Source of the DNA: Sphingobacterium bovistauri | Lineage (GTDB): Bacteria; Bacteroidota; Bacteroidia; Sphingobacteriales; Sphingobacteriaceae | Direction of reading: 5' to 3' | DNA length: 64,000 bases | Assembly: GCF_020295405.1 (NCBI RefSeq) | Contig: NZ_JADEYP010000019.1 | Span: 1 to 64,000, forward strand | Part shown: in pieces, positions 54,901 through 63,902 of the stretch | How the letters are laid out: every line of letters begins with the position of its first letter | Numbering within the stretch: position 1 is the stretch's first letter | Translations under genes and position numbers: made by a program | The notes under the pieces: model-generated | What the model saw: the letters and a program-made list of their open reading frames with translations, nothing else | Told to the model about the DNA's origin: nothing | Databases searched by the model: none

Positions 54901-57795
54901 ATGAAGTTTTATTCTTTTCTTCTCTAAAAAAGATCTCCCCAAAGTTGAAGCGATTCTAGCCACAATTTTCGCCAGTTTTACGGGCCAACGTTCCGAAGCA
55001 TTATTTAAGAATTTATTGATAGTTGTTTTGTTATCAGCTAAGACGTTAAAAAAGGCAGCGTCGAAAGTGCGCTCAAACAGTTTTATTATTTCTATACTTT
55101 TTGAGGAACTATAGTATTCATATTCGTCAGGGAATTCCTCTTGACTAGGAAAATTAGATAATTTCGCTGGTTTAAGTCCTGAATAAACAGAATAAAAGTT
55201 CATCATTCGATGAGCTTTTAGGTTTGTTCTGGTTATGACTTCTATCCATTGATAAGAGCCACTCAACATATCCCGTCGCATGAATACCTCCAAAAGTGCT
55301 ACACGCTCTGATGGTTTTAGTCTCAGTCTTAGTAATGCATCTATACGTTCTCTATTATTAGCTTCGTCTGCCAGCAGGCAACTTAGGTAAGCTGAAAAGT
55401 ATGTGGAGGCTTCGCTTGATTTACGGAATTGTTTGAGAAAATTGAAGACCTTCTTTGTCGGAATATCCGGAAAAGCGACCAATACTTCTATCCAGTTTAG
55501 AGTTAGTTCTCTTTGATCAGAATTGCGGTCTTTGTAAAGTTCGTTCATCCGTTCCATTGCCTCCAAAGGAATATCGTTTACAATCCCCCTATTTTTAAGA
55601 CTTATCAATATCTCTTTAACTTGGTAATGGGTCAACTTTGAGAAGTCTGGATATGGTATTGCAAGATTGGGCTTAGACCGAAAAGATGTAATCCAAAGCG
55701 TATTAAGGCACTCAGCCATGTTAAATGTACGATTTGAAAAGTAACTGGAGACAACGGAAAAGTAAATTACCTTGTCAGCACGTTTATTTTCGAAAGCTGC
55801 TTTAGCTGCAAGGTCTAATATCTTTTGAATCTGAAACTCATCGCGACAATCAAGATAACTGTTTATGATCCAATCGTGGCTTAACGATAAAAGAGGTGCA
55901 GGATTATTCAAATAATATTCAATTTTTGATGATTCTGCCCATCTCAAAGATTCTTGCGCCGGATTTTGTAACCATTCCCTGATGACCCTATAAAGTGCTG
56001 TCTGCTGTTCTTTTAATTCTGGTTGACCATTCATAAAGACCTGAAAACTGTTATGATAAACTGAGATTCCAGACAACTCTATACGGATCAAATGAGATAT
56101 ATCCTTAAATGCTATACTTACATCGGCTGGATATTTGGTCAAGTGGGCTGCTAGGGAAAAAAGTTGTTCCTTGTGCAACTTAAAATCTAATGCAGTTATT
56201 GCATAGCAAAGACTCTGTGCAAGCTCCGAAAGAGAATTCCACAAAGCAGCATAATAGTTTGAAATATCATTACCATATGGCTTTATTCCCCTAAGCTCAT
56301 AGCTTGAAAGATTTCTGCCATTATTGCTAATCTCCGTAATTATGTATCTTAGGTGTAATGGGTTTCCAGCGGTTAATTCATAAAGTGCGTCCGTACTCTC
56401 TCGAAAGTACTCTTTATATTTTCTCGCAACATCAGGAAATGCCTTTCTTACAATTTTTGCAACCTGTATCCTGTTAAGGCCTTTAATTTCAGTCCAATCA
56501 GACTTGGGAGCATATTGTTCAACAATTCTTGGAAAACAAGGAGTTGCCATCTCTTGTGTTCCGAATATTATCCAAAAGCCTTCCTGTGGAAATATAATAT
56601 CATTTAAGAATGATACTAAAGCGTCCCGATTTTTACCTTCCCTAATAACGTGGTCAAGTCCATCTATGATAAGAATAAATGCGGTTCCTTGATGACGGTG
56701 ATATTCCGCAATTCGATCTATAAATGCTTTAATAGCGATATATTCTGTATTTATTTCACCGAGTTCCCTAATCACTGTGTTCTTTTGTTTTTTAAACTCA
56801 GCTTTAAGGGCTTCTTTGACCCGATCCGAGTTAAGTCGCTCTGCAAAGGAGGAGTCCTTAGGGTTTAGGTGGTAATGGTGCCTAAAGACCATGATTCCGT
56901 TTTTCTTCAACGTGGAAAATAACTTTGACAAATAAGTACTCTTACCGCAGCCGGGTTTTCCAGTAAAGACCTTTATACCTCCTTTGACATCTTTAAGCTC
57001 GAACAGCAATTTCTCATGAAATCCCCTGTCAAAGAATTCGAAATCGTCAGGTATTTCAAAATTTTGATTTAATGGCCTTGGGTTGTCCCATGAAAGACAA
57101 CTTCGTATTTCTTCAAGCGTGAAGGTTTTAGGAAACATGGCGCGTCCCTGGGAGGAAATGTAGAGTAATAGGCTATCGACACCAGCTTTGGTCACTTTCA
57201 GCTCTTTATACAAAATTTCTCTTAGCGTTGATTCAAGTTCTTGGATGCCTGGCTGATTGAACTTAAAGTCAAAGTTTCTGAAAAATCTTTCCAAATCTTC
57301 TTCAGAAAACTTATCTGTCAGCTCTTTATAAAAATCCGGGTCGGCGTTTGCGATCTTTCTTTTATCCAATTTACAGTCGGACAAGCATTGGGTTATATCT
57401 GCTGAGATATTTCCATTGCTTTGTAAAGAAGATTCTGTCGGCCCAAGTTTGACAAGTGCTAAGTATGAGCTTATCCATTTGAACAATCCTTTTGTTTTAA
57501 GTTCCCCAAAATCCCATAAATCCCTTTCGGGATGTTGTCGATGTTTAAGTTGAAAATATTTGGTTATCCCGTCGGTTCTAGTGACGACGACGTCATCAAT
57601 TGCAAAATACTTTTCCTTTATCAGATTTGGCGTAAACTGGATTTGTATTTGAGTATATGCCCTAGGATTAAGAAGCCAGTCCACACAGTGTTTTAGCACG
57701 TGTAGGTTCTCATAGGTATAGCCAGATCTAATGGAACTGTTAGGATTAATTTTGCTCATATCTATTGACCAAAATAGTGAATTTCTATGAGACAT
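51907..57795 (-). CDS. Giant Cap4/DUF4297-like nuclease-STAND NTPase
   Basis: 1962 residues from ATG 57795; an ATG at 57759 (MSKINPNSSIRSGYTYENLH) is an equally good or better start. Residues 20-245 are a Cap4-like dsDNA nuclease domain: SGYTYENLHVL, AIDDVVVTR (Asp67/68) and KYFQLKHR with Gln82-x-Lys84. The NTPase follows: Walker A FTGKPGCGKST at 277-287 and Walker B ILIIDGLDHV at 374-383. The remaining 1400 residues are helical repeats. The order nuclease-NTPase-sensor and the length fit Avs-type antiphage proteins, which bind a conserved phage protein, oligomerise and degrade DNA. It is transcribed alone and is divergent from the SEC-C gene (193-bp gap). Confidence 0.83.
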   Translation of the reverse strand: MSHRNSLFWSIDMSKINPNSSIRSGYTYENLHVLKHCVDWLLNPRAYTQIQIQFTPNLIKEKYFAIDDVVVTRTDGITKYFQLKHRQHPERDLWDFGELKTKGLFKWISSYLALVKLGPTESSLQSNGNISADITQCLSDCKLDKRKIANADPDFYKELTDKFSEEDLERFFRNFDFKFNQPGIQELESTLREILYKELKVTKAGVDSLLLYISSQGRAMFPKTFTLEEIRSCLSWDNPRPLNQNFEIPDDFEFFDRGFHEKLLFELKDVKGGIKVFTGKPGCGKSTYLSKLFSTLKKNGIMVFRHHYHLNPKDSSFAERLNSDRVKEALKAEFKKQKNTVIRELGEINTEYIAIKAFIDRIAEYHRHQGTAFILIIDGLDHVIREGKNRDALVSFLNDIIFPQEGFWIIFGTQEMATPCFPRIVEQYAPKSDWTEIKGLNRIQVAKIVRKAFPDVARKYKEYFRESTDALYELTAGNPLHLRYIITEISNNGRNLSSYELRGIKPYGNDISNYYAALWNSLSELAQSLCYAITALDFKLHKEQLFSLAAHLTKYPADVSIAFKDISHLIRIELSGISVYHNSFQVFMNGQPELKEQQTALYRVIREWLQNPAQESLRWAESSKIEYYLNNPAPLLSLSHDWIINSYLDCRDEFQIQKILDLAAKAAFENKRADKVIYFSVVSSYFSNRTFNMAECLNTLWITSFRSKPNLAIPYPDFSKLTHYQVKEILISLKNRGIVNDIPLEAMERMNELYKDRNSDQRELTLNWIEVLVAFPDIPTKKVFNFLKQFRKSSEASTYFSAYLSCLLADEANNRERIDALLRLRLKPSERVALLEVFMRRDMLSGSYQWIEVITRTNLKAHRMMNFYSVYSGLKPAKLSNFPSQEEFPDEYEYYSSSKSIEIIKLFERTFDAAFFNVLADNKTTINKFLNNASERWPVKLAKIVARIASTLGRSFLEKKRIKLHDVLQHLDELPELDFSYDFKIYELRRAVVPYIIEETVWLTQVTNIRNGNQPELTKAELDLLFHHKWYYQNKLFDLVQSKLVSISDEALDFFLEQELDKLQQELIPFKDKTESLVGLTLLYKDFQNGVHLPKLLYLTAENILAYGYHKDMFIHDIIESIEVLIDSGSSETGEYLNRLMPFVYYIEELTDGDETRHFISAFYLLVARYDIQLLYNFYFHRLDTREYLDSDILWTSVLKTLDLNNPVSFALACTAIDHSGFSTISSENVNPKMTEVIADIHSKFGGLNYSKKESNSTSYKRENSNDKSYTSVIPGSLAKILLDRKEKEDFTRFDQGHFINLWAKFWLRKLPNSTLEILKEIKSVLGDKPWDIGKETLNILYPYALKVDKALAFDCLCWQMIAIGGWNSNYMLRMEDARTVWREVNQSFPHRREEFYQWTVSNSGLRYGDQKNYSIPIPKSIQFFVDAGQIQRAEEYVKFYLNTLASIFPNVALPVPEFWTKPKEIKPFDLLLRRLECMSPLVKSTAAEKISELLRNDKSGEIHSMFYSWLESCKLESIACYGLLVIIRSLQNQQSLTFKHLGQLRLGILLKIRCMATDLLLERIAEILKVPLYIDRPLIVAINSAPPKIDLDHFKNLIGRNLTLSYLDFLDDIEDRSPFSVWRAWLCMYKERCEEMGLVYQSEDEEYENRGTTVMIGRNTIFAEILKSTFFKIIDSLYDMGLLDIGTFFRLTLKVLPIDYSIWEVSPQRKPEWWPKFHVALIKSGDAHPDLSEELNQAFIASGDNTILSMNAVFHHGEDFYSAETYYVQKTIAFAYPSNQTLIGNADQIYDQIHANGFLYPKIRTLNEFGSLDNDLGYSARNRKPAISGLQPLTAQLNIPTHHIWEYYRIFNPFVLLHPLLGSGLRLEPKTDGIFYFSKERPIAKAADFMSGLRETFNHHLHLIPHSNYLVIDTAFFKDILQKNNMQFAYIVREEFYYKADSYQDEWPKPYVTYRVVSKNI

Positions 57796-57988
57796 TGTTA
57801 AGAATGAAAGTTTAGATTCAAATCAGACTTAGCCACGTAACGTTGTATTTATATTGAAATGCTTTATTTGAGAAGGATTATTTATCATGATTTCAACCAA
57901 CAAAACTATAATGGAGGACTAAAAGCCTTATAGTAAGCGTGAATGATTTTCGTACCTTTGAATAATTTCAAATAAGTATAAACCGATA

Positions 57989-60900
57989 ATGAAAATAGGG
58001 AGAAATGATCCATGTCCATGTGGTAGCGGTAAAAAATATAAACAATGCCATTGGTCTGAAAACACCCAGTCTGTAAAAGAAAAACCTGTTGCGGAAAGAC
58101 ACTTCTTAAGTGCTTTTGATACAACTGACCTTGTAAAGACATTTGCTGCATTAACCATCTTGCCTGAAAATCACGGCAAAAATATAAGGCTGGAAACATT
58201 AGTTACACAAAGTATCTTACACCGCGCAGGCTCAAGAATGATTGTGACAGTAGACACGTTGAAAAAATACGTCACCAAATTTCAGCCTGAGAATGCGATG
58301 GAAGAGCTTCCCGTAACACTCTTCACTGAAAATGTTGTCAATGAATTTGGTAACAACATTATCTTTCCCGGAATAACCGAATCTGGCAGTTTTATGCTTA
58401 CTAACCTTATGGCAGCTATATTCCATCTTCCAGGGTTGGATCTTCCTGCAAACTTCCTTGAAGAAATGCGGCAAGCGTCCATGGTATTGTTGCACCTGTC
58501 TCATAAAATTGCTCTCAGGATGGGCTACAAACGGTACATGCTCTCTCGCCCTACGATTAAGGAAATCTATTTTCCCGAACAAGATATGCTGGCAAATGCT
58601 AAACAGGCGGTGACTTTTACTCTTGAGGAGATGGCTGACATCTTAAAAAGGTTCCGCATCGACAAAGACACACTTAACAAGTTTTTGTTAAACCCGACTA
58701 CTTTTAAAGTTGATGAAGAAGAAAATTCACCGATCGTACATCGACCTATCTTTGCTAATGGCATTGATTTTACAATTGCCTCACCAGCCACATTAAGCCT
58801 TGCACTAACCAATTTTATTTGGGAAGAAGCCGCCAAACAAGGGCTGATGACTAAAGTTAATAAAGCCTACCATTCTGTGGTATGGAATAATAGCAATATG
58901 TATCTGCAACAGCTCGGCTTCAAGGTTTTTGGGCATAAGGATATTAAGTTGGTAAGCGGAGAAACCCGTCGTGAGGGGCTTTACAAGTTTGATGAGGATA
59001 AAATTGCATTGATTTATTATGCTTTTGATGATGGCCGTAACTTCAATAATCCACGGGGTGCCAATATGCATATTCAAGAATTATCTGAAAGAAGAAATGT
59101 TCTTGCCAAAGAGATCCTTGCTCTACCAGAATTCAAGGATTACAAGCTGCTCGACATCATTATCTACTCCCGGATTGGCAGGGATTTGATGCTTGCCTAT
59201 ATGGCAAATGATCATTCCGAATCCATTTATTTTAGTCCGTTTGATATATCGGTGCTGGCCGAAGCCAAAGATATAGATGCTATTGATTTGTGGAACTTTG
59301 CGATATCCATTAAGGAGATGACAAAAGACGGTTTCAAAATCAGCTTGCCGCATATCGATCTGTTCCAGGTTTATCGTGATCATGGTGACGTGTTATTTTT
59401 AACGGATGACCACAAAGCTATGCAATTTATCCACTTTGGTGATTCTGTTAAATTGATCCATGAGGCATTGCTACATAAGGATGAACATGCTGAACCAGTC
59501 TTATATGAAAATCACGAGATGTGGATTCCAGTAAGAAAAAACGGCCCTTATGCACCGGTGTATTTGGCTCCAACTGAAGTCTCAGAAAGGTTGGTGTTTT
59601 ACCTCAATTGCTTACCTGTGCCTGTAAATATTTCTCCAACCAAACCACGCGCTGACGTTAAGCCAGCACTCCGGAATATGTATTGGCAAGTCAATGACGC
59701 AATTGCTTACTGGATCTGGCAGGCTGCCCCATACATTGCTGATTATCTCAAAGCACTGCCCTTTGCACCCATATCACTGCAGTTCGAATTACTGGATGAA
59801 GAGAAATTTGAGAGTATAGAACGTGATTATAAACGCAATGCTAACTTTAGCTCAAATTTTTCAATCAATGCTGATTCCAGCGTAATTTATGTCGGCATTC
59901 CACCTGAGATACTTCCATATCTCTACGGTGCGGATAATGAAGGTGAACGTGTTTTATTATCCAAAATACTAAATGGCTTTAATCAATTACTTGCCTCCAA
60001 CAAATTACAAGAGATTTCAGCGGATGAGGTTTCGGTTATTGTAGATAAAGCTGCTCTCTTGAGCAATAAGAAAAAAATATTTCTCGTGGATTCCGGTAAT
60101 AAAATGTTGTTAGACCAACACCAATTGGCACCACAACGTTATGTTCAGTTACATAATTCAAATACAATCATCCGCGGTTTTGTAGAAGGGTTAGGTGAAA
60201 AATGTCCTCCAGTTGGCATAATTACGGATAGAAAAATACAGGATGATACTTCATTTACAATCGTCCTTAAGCAACTTCTGCCTAAACTTACAGCGACATT
60301 AGCACAGTACAATTCAAAAGAATTACTAAAGGAATTAATTGGTTTAAATGAAAGTCTAATCTGGAAGCGGGAAGAAATAAGACTTCAAACACCTACACGC
60401 ATTGCCTGTTTTGTTTCTATTCATCAACAAATGGTGGATCTTAAAAAGCAAGTTGGCGAACTTGGTCATACGGCTACAGCTGTAAGATGCCTCATTGAAC
60501 ATATTACTGCCGAACCATATATGGGTACGGCCATTATTTCCAAGACTGCCATTGATGAGCTCATAAGTATCATGGATTTGATTATTGAATGGGGCGGCAT
60601 TGGCGATGTGGTGAAAAATAAACTTTTTGACACGAAAATGGAAGTAACCGCCGATGGCTGGATTAATTATCATCGGGAAGAATTTGACGAAGTATTACGG
60701 CCATTTAACGATAAAAAAATAAAGGAGCATGTCCAAGATTCATTGGATGCTTTTCAACAAGCATTTCCTACTGGTGATGAAGGCCAAGGGAAGGATGTAC
60801 CTAAGTATGTTGATGAAGCTTTTACAGAAGAAATCGGCATTTCGTTCACCAGGATTGCCGGCTTCATTAATGCACTGGGTGTTATTGCCTATAAGCAAAA

Positions 60901-61738
60901 CACACCTTACGCCACACTTAGTAAAACGGAATTGCTCAAGCAGGTTAATGCTATTGAGCAGCCGTTTTCAAATGATGAGTTTGAGGCTGCAATGAAATAT
61001 TTATCGCTTTGGAACAGAGGTAAGGTGACAAATACGGCAGGGTTTGAAAACTATGATATATCACCATGGCGGATGAACAGACGCTTATCTTTACTGAGTA
61101 AACCGTTGTGCCTTGTAGATAACCTACAAGATAGCAATAATCCTGAAGTGTATTGGGGGCTCCGTCAGGTGATCGATACCCGTACCTATTTGTTTCAGCA
61201 ATGTACCACCAACCGCCTTAGAGCCGAAGACGGTGGGCCGATTAAGCGGGCTATTACCAAAGTAAATAAAGAATTTAATGATGGCTTGGTTGATAATGTG
61301 GAAGCTCGCTTGAAATCACCTGAGTTCATCATGGACAGGGATAGGTTCATCGGCCCCGGAGCAAAATACTTTTTCCAACATGCTGAAGATATTGGTGATA
61401 TCGATGTAATGATTATTGATCAAAAGGAAAAAATACTTTATAGCCTTGAATGTAAAAATCTGGCTCCAAGCCGTAATTTTAAAGAAATGGTCGAAGAAGT
61501 AAATCGAATGTTTGACGAGAGAATGTTGGACAAACATGCTGTAAGACATGAATGGATAAAGTCGAACCTTAAACAATTTGAAGAAAAATATAAAGTTGAT
61601 TTAACAGGGTTTTCTATCAAATCGTTTTTTGTAACCGCCGAGGAGATGTTGACTCCCCATCTTAAAAATAAAGTTTTACCTGTGCCGATAATAAGTTTAT
61701 ATGATATTGAAGAAAAAGGTATTGAAGCACTGAAATAA
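57989..61738 (+). CDS. SEC-C zinc-motif protein with C-terminal PD-(D/E)XK nuclease
   Basis: 1249 residues. The first 21 residues form a SEC-C metal-binding motif, GRNDPCPCGSGKKYKQCH (Cys9, Cys11, Cys20, His21). The C-terminal domain has DIGDIDVMII and KILYSLECKNL, with Asp1139, Glu1154 and Lys1156 as the likely nuclease centre. About 1000 residues between them are unassigned. The nuclease core aligns well with that of the CHAT-linked protein at 16178-17827 (shared pattern G-acidic-V/I-D, K-I-L, D/E-C-K). SEC-C motifs usually bind protein or ribosome-associated partners. Next to an Avs-like gene at an element end, a single-protein defence nuclease is the best inference. The function is not established. 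Confidence 0.7.
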   Translation: MKIGRNDPCPCGSGKKYKQCHWSENTQSVKEKPVAERHFLSAFDTTDLVKTFAALTILPENHGKNIRLETLVTQSILHRAGSRMIVTVDTLKKYVTKFQPENAMEELPVTLFTENVVNEFGNNIIFPGITESGSFMLTNLMAAIFHLPGLDLPANFLEEMRQASMVLLHLSHKIALRMGYKRYMLSRPTIKEIYFPEQDMLANAKQAVTFTLEEMADILKRFRIDKDTLNKFLLNPTTFKVDEEENSPIVHRPIFANGIDFTIASPATLSLALTNFIWEEAAKQGLMTKVNKAYHSVVWNNSNMYLQQLGFKVFGHKDIKLVSGETRREGLYKFDEDKIALIYYAFDDGRNFNNPRGANMHIQELSERRNVLAKEILALPEFKDYKLLDIIIYSRIGRDLMLAYMANDHSESIYFSPFDISVLAEAKDIDAIDLWNFAISIKEMTKDGFKISLPHIDLFQVYRDHGDVLFLTDDHKAMQFIHFGDSVKLIHEALLHKDEHAEPVLYENHEMWIPVRKNGPYAPVYLAPTEVSERLVFYLNCLPVPVNISPTKPRADVKPALRNMYWQVNDAIAYWIWQAAPYIADYLKALPFAPISLQFELLDEEKFESIERDYKRNANFSSNFSINADSSVIYVGIPPEILPYLYGADNEGERVLLSKILNGFNQLLASNKLQEISADEVSVIVDKAALLSNKKKIFLVDSGNKMLLDQHQLAPQRYVQLHNSNTIIRGFVEGLGEKCPPVGIITDRKIQDDTSFTIVLKQLLPKLTATLAQYNSKELLKELIGLNESLIWKREEIRLQTPTRIACFVSIHQQMVDLKKQVGELGHTATAVRCLIEHITAEPYMGTAIISKTAIDELISIMDLIIEWGGIGDVVKNKLFDTKMEVTADGWINYHREEFDEVLRPFNDKKIKEHVQDSLDAFQQAFPTGDEGQGKDVPKYVDEAFTEEIGISFTRIAGFINALGVIAYKQNTPYATLSKTELLKQVNAIEQPFSNDEFEAAMKYLSLWNRGKVTNTAGFENYDISPWRMNRRLSLLSKPLCLVDNLQDSNNPEVYWGLRQVIDTRTYLFQQCTTNRLRAEDGGPIKRAITKVNKEFNDGLVDNVEARLKSPEFIMDRDRFIGPGAKYFFQHAEDIGDIDVMIIDQKEKILYSLECKNLAPSRNFKEMVEEVNRMFDERMLDKHAVRHEWIKSNLKQFEEKYKVDLTGFSIKSFFVTAEEMLTPHLKNKVLPVPIISLYDIEEKGIEALK

Positions 61739-62029
61739 ATAAACGATGTGATTTTATGTAAGCTATTGCCGCATTAAAAGGGTACAGAATGTAATTTCTT
61801 TATTCACTTCATTATATCTTAAAAAACCAAAACAATAATAATTGATACCACCATATCGGAACTGCTTATGGAAAAAGGAATCTCATTTATTAGGTGACAC
61901 ATAAGAAAATGGAACAACGGGCAAGAAAGAATTTATGAAAGCCACATTAGATTAGGCTTTTATGCTTCAAATAATAATCGCCATAACAATGTTAATTTCT
62001 GATTTTCGTATATTTTGGTATATTTAAAA

Positions 62030-62278
62030 ATGAAATACCAACATAAAACGCTCACAAACACCAAGGTATTGATCAAGTTGATACCTGAAACAGATGTAGA
62101 AACGAATATGCTCATTAATTTGGATATGGTAAATCATGATCATGAATTTACCCTTCACCATTATTATCAGCAAGGATTGAGCAGGTATAATGTATCTGCT
62201 GTCTTACTTAAGCTTGATTTTTCTGAATTTCCGACATTAGGTTTATGCTCGTTTGAGGTTGTTATAGGATTAGGTTAA
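62030..62278 (+). CDS. Small unknown protein upstream of a HEPN-like gene
   Basis: 82 residues from ATG 62030 (MKYQHKTLTNTKVLIKLIPE); an upstream in-frame TTG is less likely. No motif is recognised; it looks like a compact beta-rich protein (SAVLLKLDFSEFPTLGL). It precedes the next gene by 22 bp on the same strand, so it may be an antidote or a partner of that protein. The 290 bp before it hold no gene I can support. Confidence 0.45.
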   Translation: MKYQHKTLTNTKVLIKLIPETDVETNMLINLDMVNHDHEFTLHHYYQQGLSRYNVSAVLLKLDFSEFPTLGLCSFEVVIGLG

Positions 62279-62300
62279 CTGTGTACTCAATTTCCGATAT

Positions 62301-63902
62301 ATGACTTCACCTAGTTCTCCAGATATAAAAACAGCTGAGGAGATAGAAAACCTTATTTTAGCAGAGACTGATTTTAGCAAACAATTAGATATCTATACAT
62401 CAAATTATAGTCTAGTCAAAAATTTGGGGAGACTGACCACAAAGGGGCCGAAAGATATTAAGTTCTTTTGTCAATGTAATACCTGTTCAAATGAGGGTAG
62501 CTATGAAGAAAAGTTGGTAATCTATAACATGTATTTCCTTCCTGAATTACGGAAAGTTATTGATAAGATTAAAGGTTTTAGTGATTACAAGGACAAGTTG
62601 AGATTTTATGATGTCTATTTCGATATTAATGGTACTCAGGTGTTTGAAGGACTAAATGTCACACTTTCAGTGAGGCCTACTAATTCAAGTGAGAACAAAG
62701 TATATAATGAATTTCAATATGACCGTTTCTTGGAAAGGTATTTTCAGAGCTCATCAGTTTCAATGAACAATTATTATCAGCGGGATTTTAAGTCATTAAG
62801 AAAGCTGTTCAATGCTAAAAAACTAAATGCGACTTATCCAGAACAGGCTGCAAGCAAAGAGATTGCTCTTCTTAACGAATATTTCGAACAGCACAGGGAC
62901 GAAAAAACAAGGGATCTTTATCAGCAATTAAACGATGGTGCGACGCTTGATTTTAGTCATGAGGAATGGCAATTTCAGCAGTATTTGGTCATTATCGAAG
63001 CAAATGAAGGAATGAAGTTTCTTCGATACTTAGAGAACCTTAAGCAAGCCGCTACAAGTTACACTCAGGCATTTCATGAAGTAGTCCAGCAATCAGACGA
63101 GGCTTATGAAAGTTATAGCGTGGTTACGTGGAACCTTATTAACCGTTGCATTCAAGAAATGAAGGACAAATTATATGTATTGTCCAATGATGATAGCCGG
63201 GTAGCCTACTTAAAAACCACGCTTTTAAGTTTTAAGATCCCCGGATTTGAAGACTATTTCAAAGAAGTGGAAGATTTTCTGGGGAATGACATCAAGGTGA
63301 ATCAAGGATTTGAAGCTACTAGGAACGTAATGAGCATTACAGCTGATGAAAAGAATACGCCTCTCTATGAAGGTGTGGCAAGCGTAATCAAAGGTCGAGA
63401 TTGTATCGTACTGGAGATTTCTGAACATGTAGCAGATGTATATCCGCATATTGATTTTTTCAAACTTATGGAGGTTGTCGATTACCGGACCAGAGGTACG
63501 TTTTGGATTGGTTCACCTAGGCTTGCCAATAAAAATACAACAGGATTTTTGCATCAATTTCCTGATGCTGAAAAATTATATAATAGTGGGGTGGAGAAAA
63601 TTGAAAAGGGTGTTTATGAGCGCAATGCTCTCGATGATCTTCGCCTGAGCTTAGAACTACTTCTAAAAGCTATTTTGGGCAACGCTAAATCATTGGAAAA
63701 TCAACGTGCTGCTATCACTGAGCTTTTTAAAAATAAGCAGGTATCTCCACAGCTAGCCAATATGTTTTGGACCCTGATCGAACAGTACAGTAAATACCAA
63801 AATGAAAACGTAAAGCACAATGATAAGATTCAGGTAAAAGAAATCAATTTCGTCCTTGATCTAACAAATAGTTTCATGAAGCATTTGGTCCAAATTATCT
63901 AG
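62301..63902 (+). CDS. Unknown protein with HEPN-like C-terminal domain
   Basis: 533 residues, soluble. Residues about 1-130 include a small Cys pair (FFCQCNTC) in a domain I cannot name, and the middle is helical. The last 90 residues (RNALDDLRLSLELLLKAIL, then MFWTLIEQYSKYQNENVKHND) resemble the C-terminal HEPN-like helices of abortive-infection proteins, where YQNxxxKH is a common form. An RNA-cleaving or growth-arresting effector is possible. It follows the small gene at 62030 by 22 bp. Nothing further is seen in the last 98 bases of the window. Confidence 0.5.
   Translation: MTSPSSPDIKTAEEIENLILAETDFSKQLDIYTSNYSLVKNLGRLTTKGPKDIKFFCQCNTCSNEGSYEEKLVIYNMYFLPELRKVIDKIKGFSDYKDKLRFYDVYFDINGTQVFEGLNVTLSVRPTNSSENKVYNEFQYDRFLERYFQSSSVSMNNYYQRDFKSLRKLFNAKKLNATYPEQAASKEIALLNEYFEQHRDEKTRDLYQQLNDGATLDFSHEEWQFQQYLVIIEANEGMKFLRYLENLKQAATSYTQAFHEVVQQSDEAYESYSVVTWNLINRCIQEMKDKLYVLSNDDSRVAYLKTTLLSFKIPGFEDYFKEVEDFLGNDIKVNQGFEATRNVMSITADEKNTPLYEGVASVIKGRDCIVLEISEHVADVYPHIDFFKLMEVVDYRTRGTFWIGSPRLANKNTTGFLHQFPDAEKLYNSGVEKIEKGVYERNALDDLRLSLELLLKAILGNAKSLENQRAAITELFKNKQVSPQLANMFWTLIEQYSKYQNENVKHNDKIQVKEINFVLDLTNSFMKHLVQII

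Noticed and set aside
58232..61620. Several long minus-strand frames across the SEC-C gene
   Set aside because: They lie opposite a 1249-codon gene with clear motifs at both ends and show no coding features of their own.
61851..62003. Small frame interrupted by one TGA before the gene at 62030
   Set aside because: Two short halves could be read as one peptide, but neither has a start with context nor recognisable similarity; chance is as likely.
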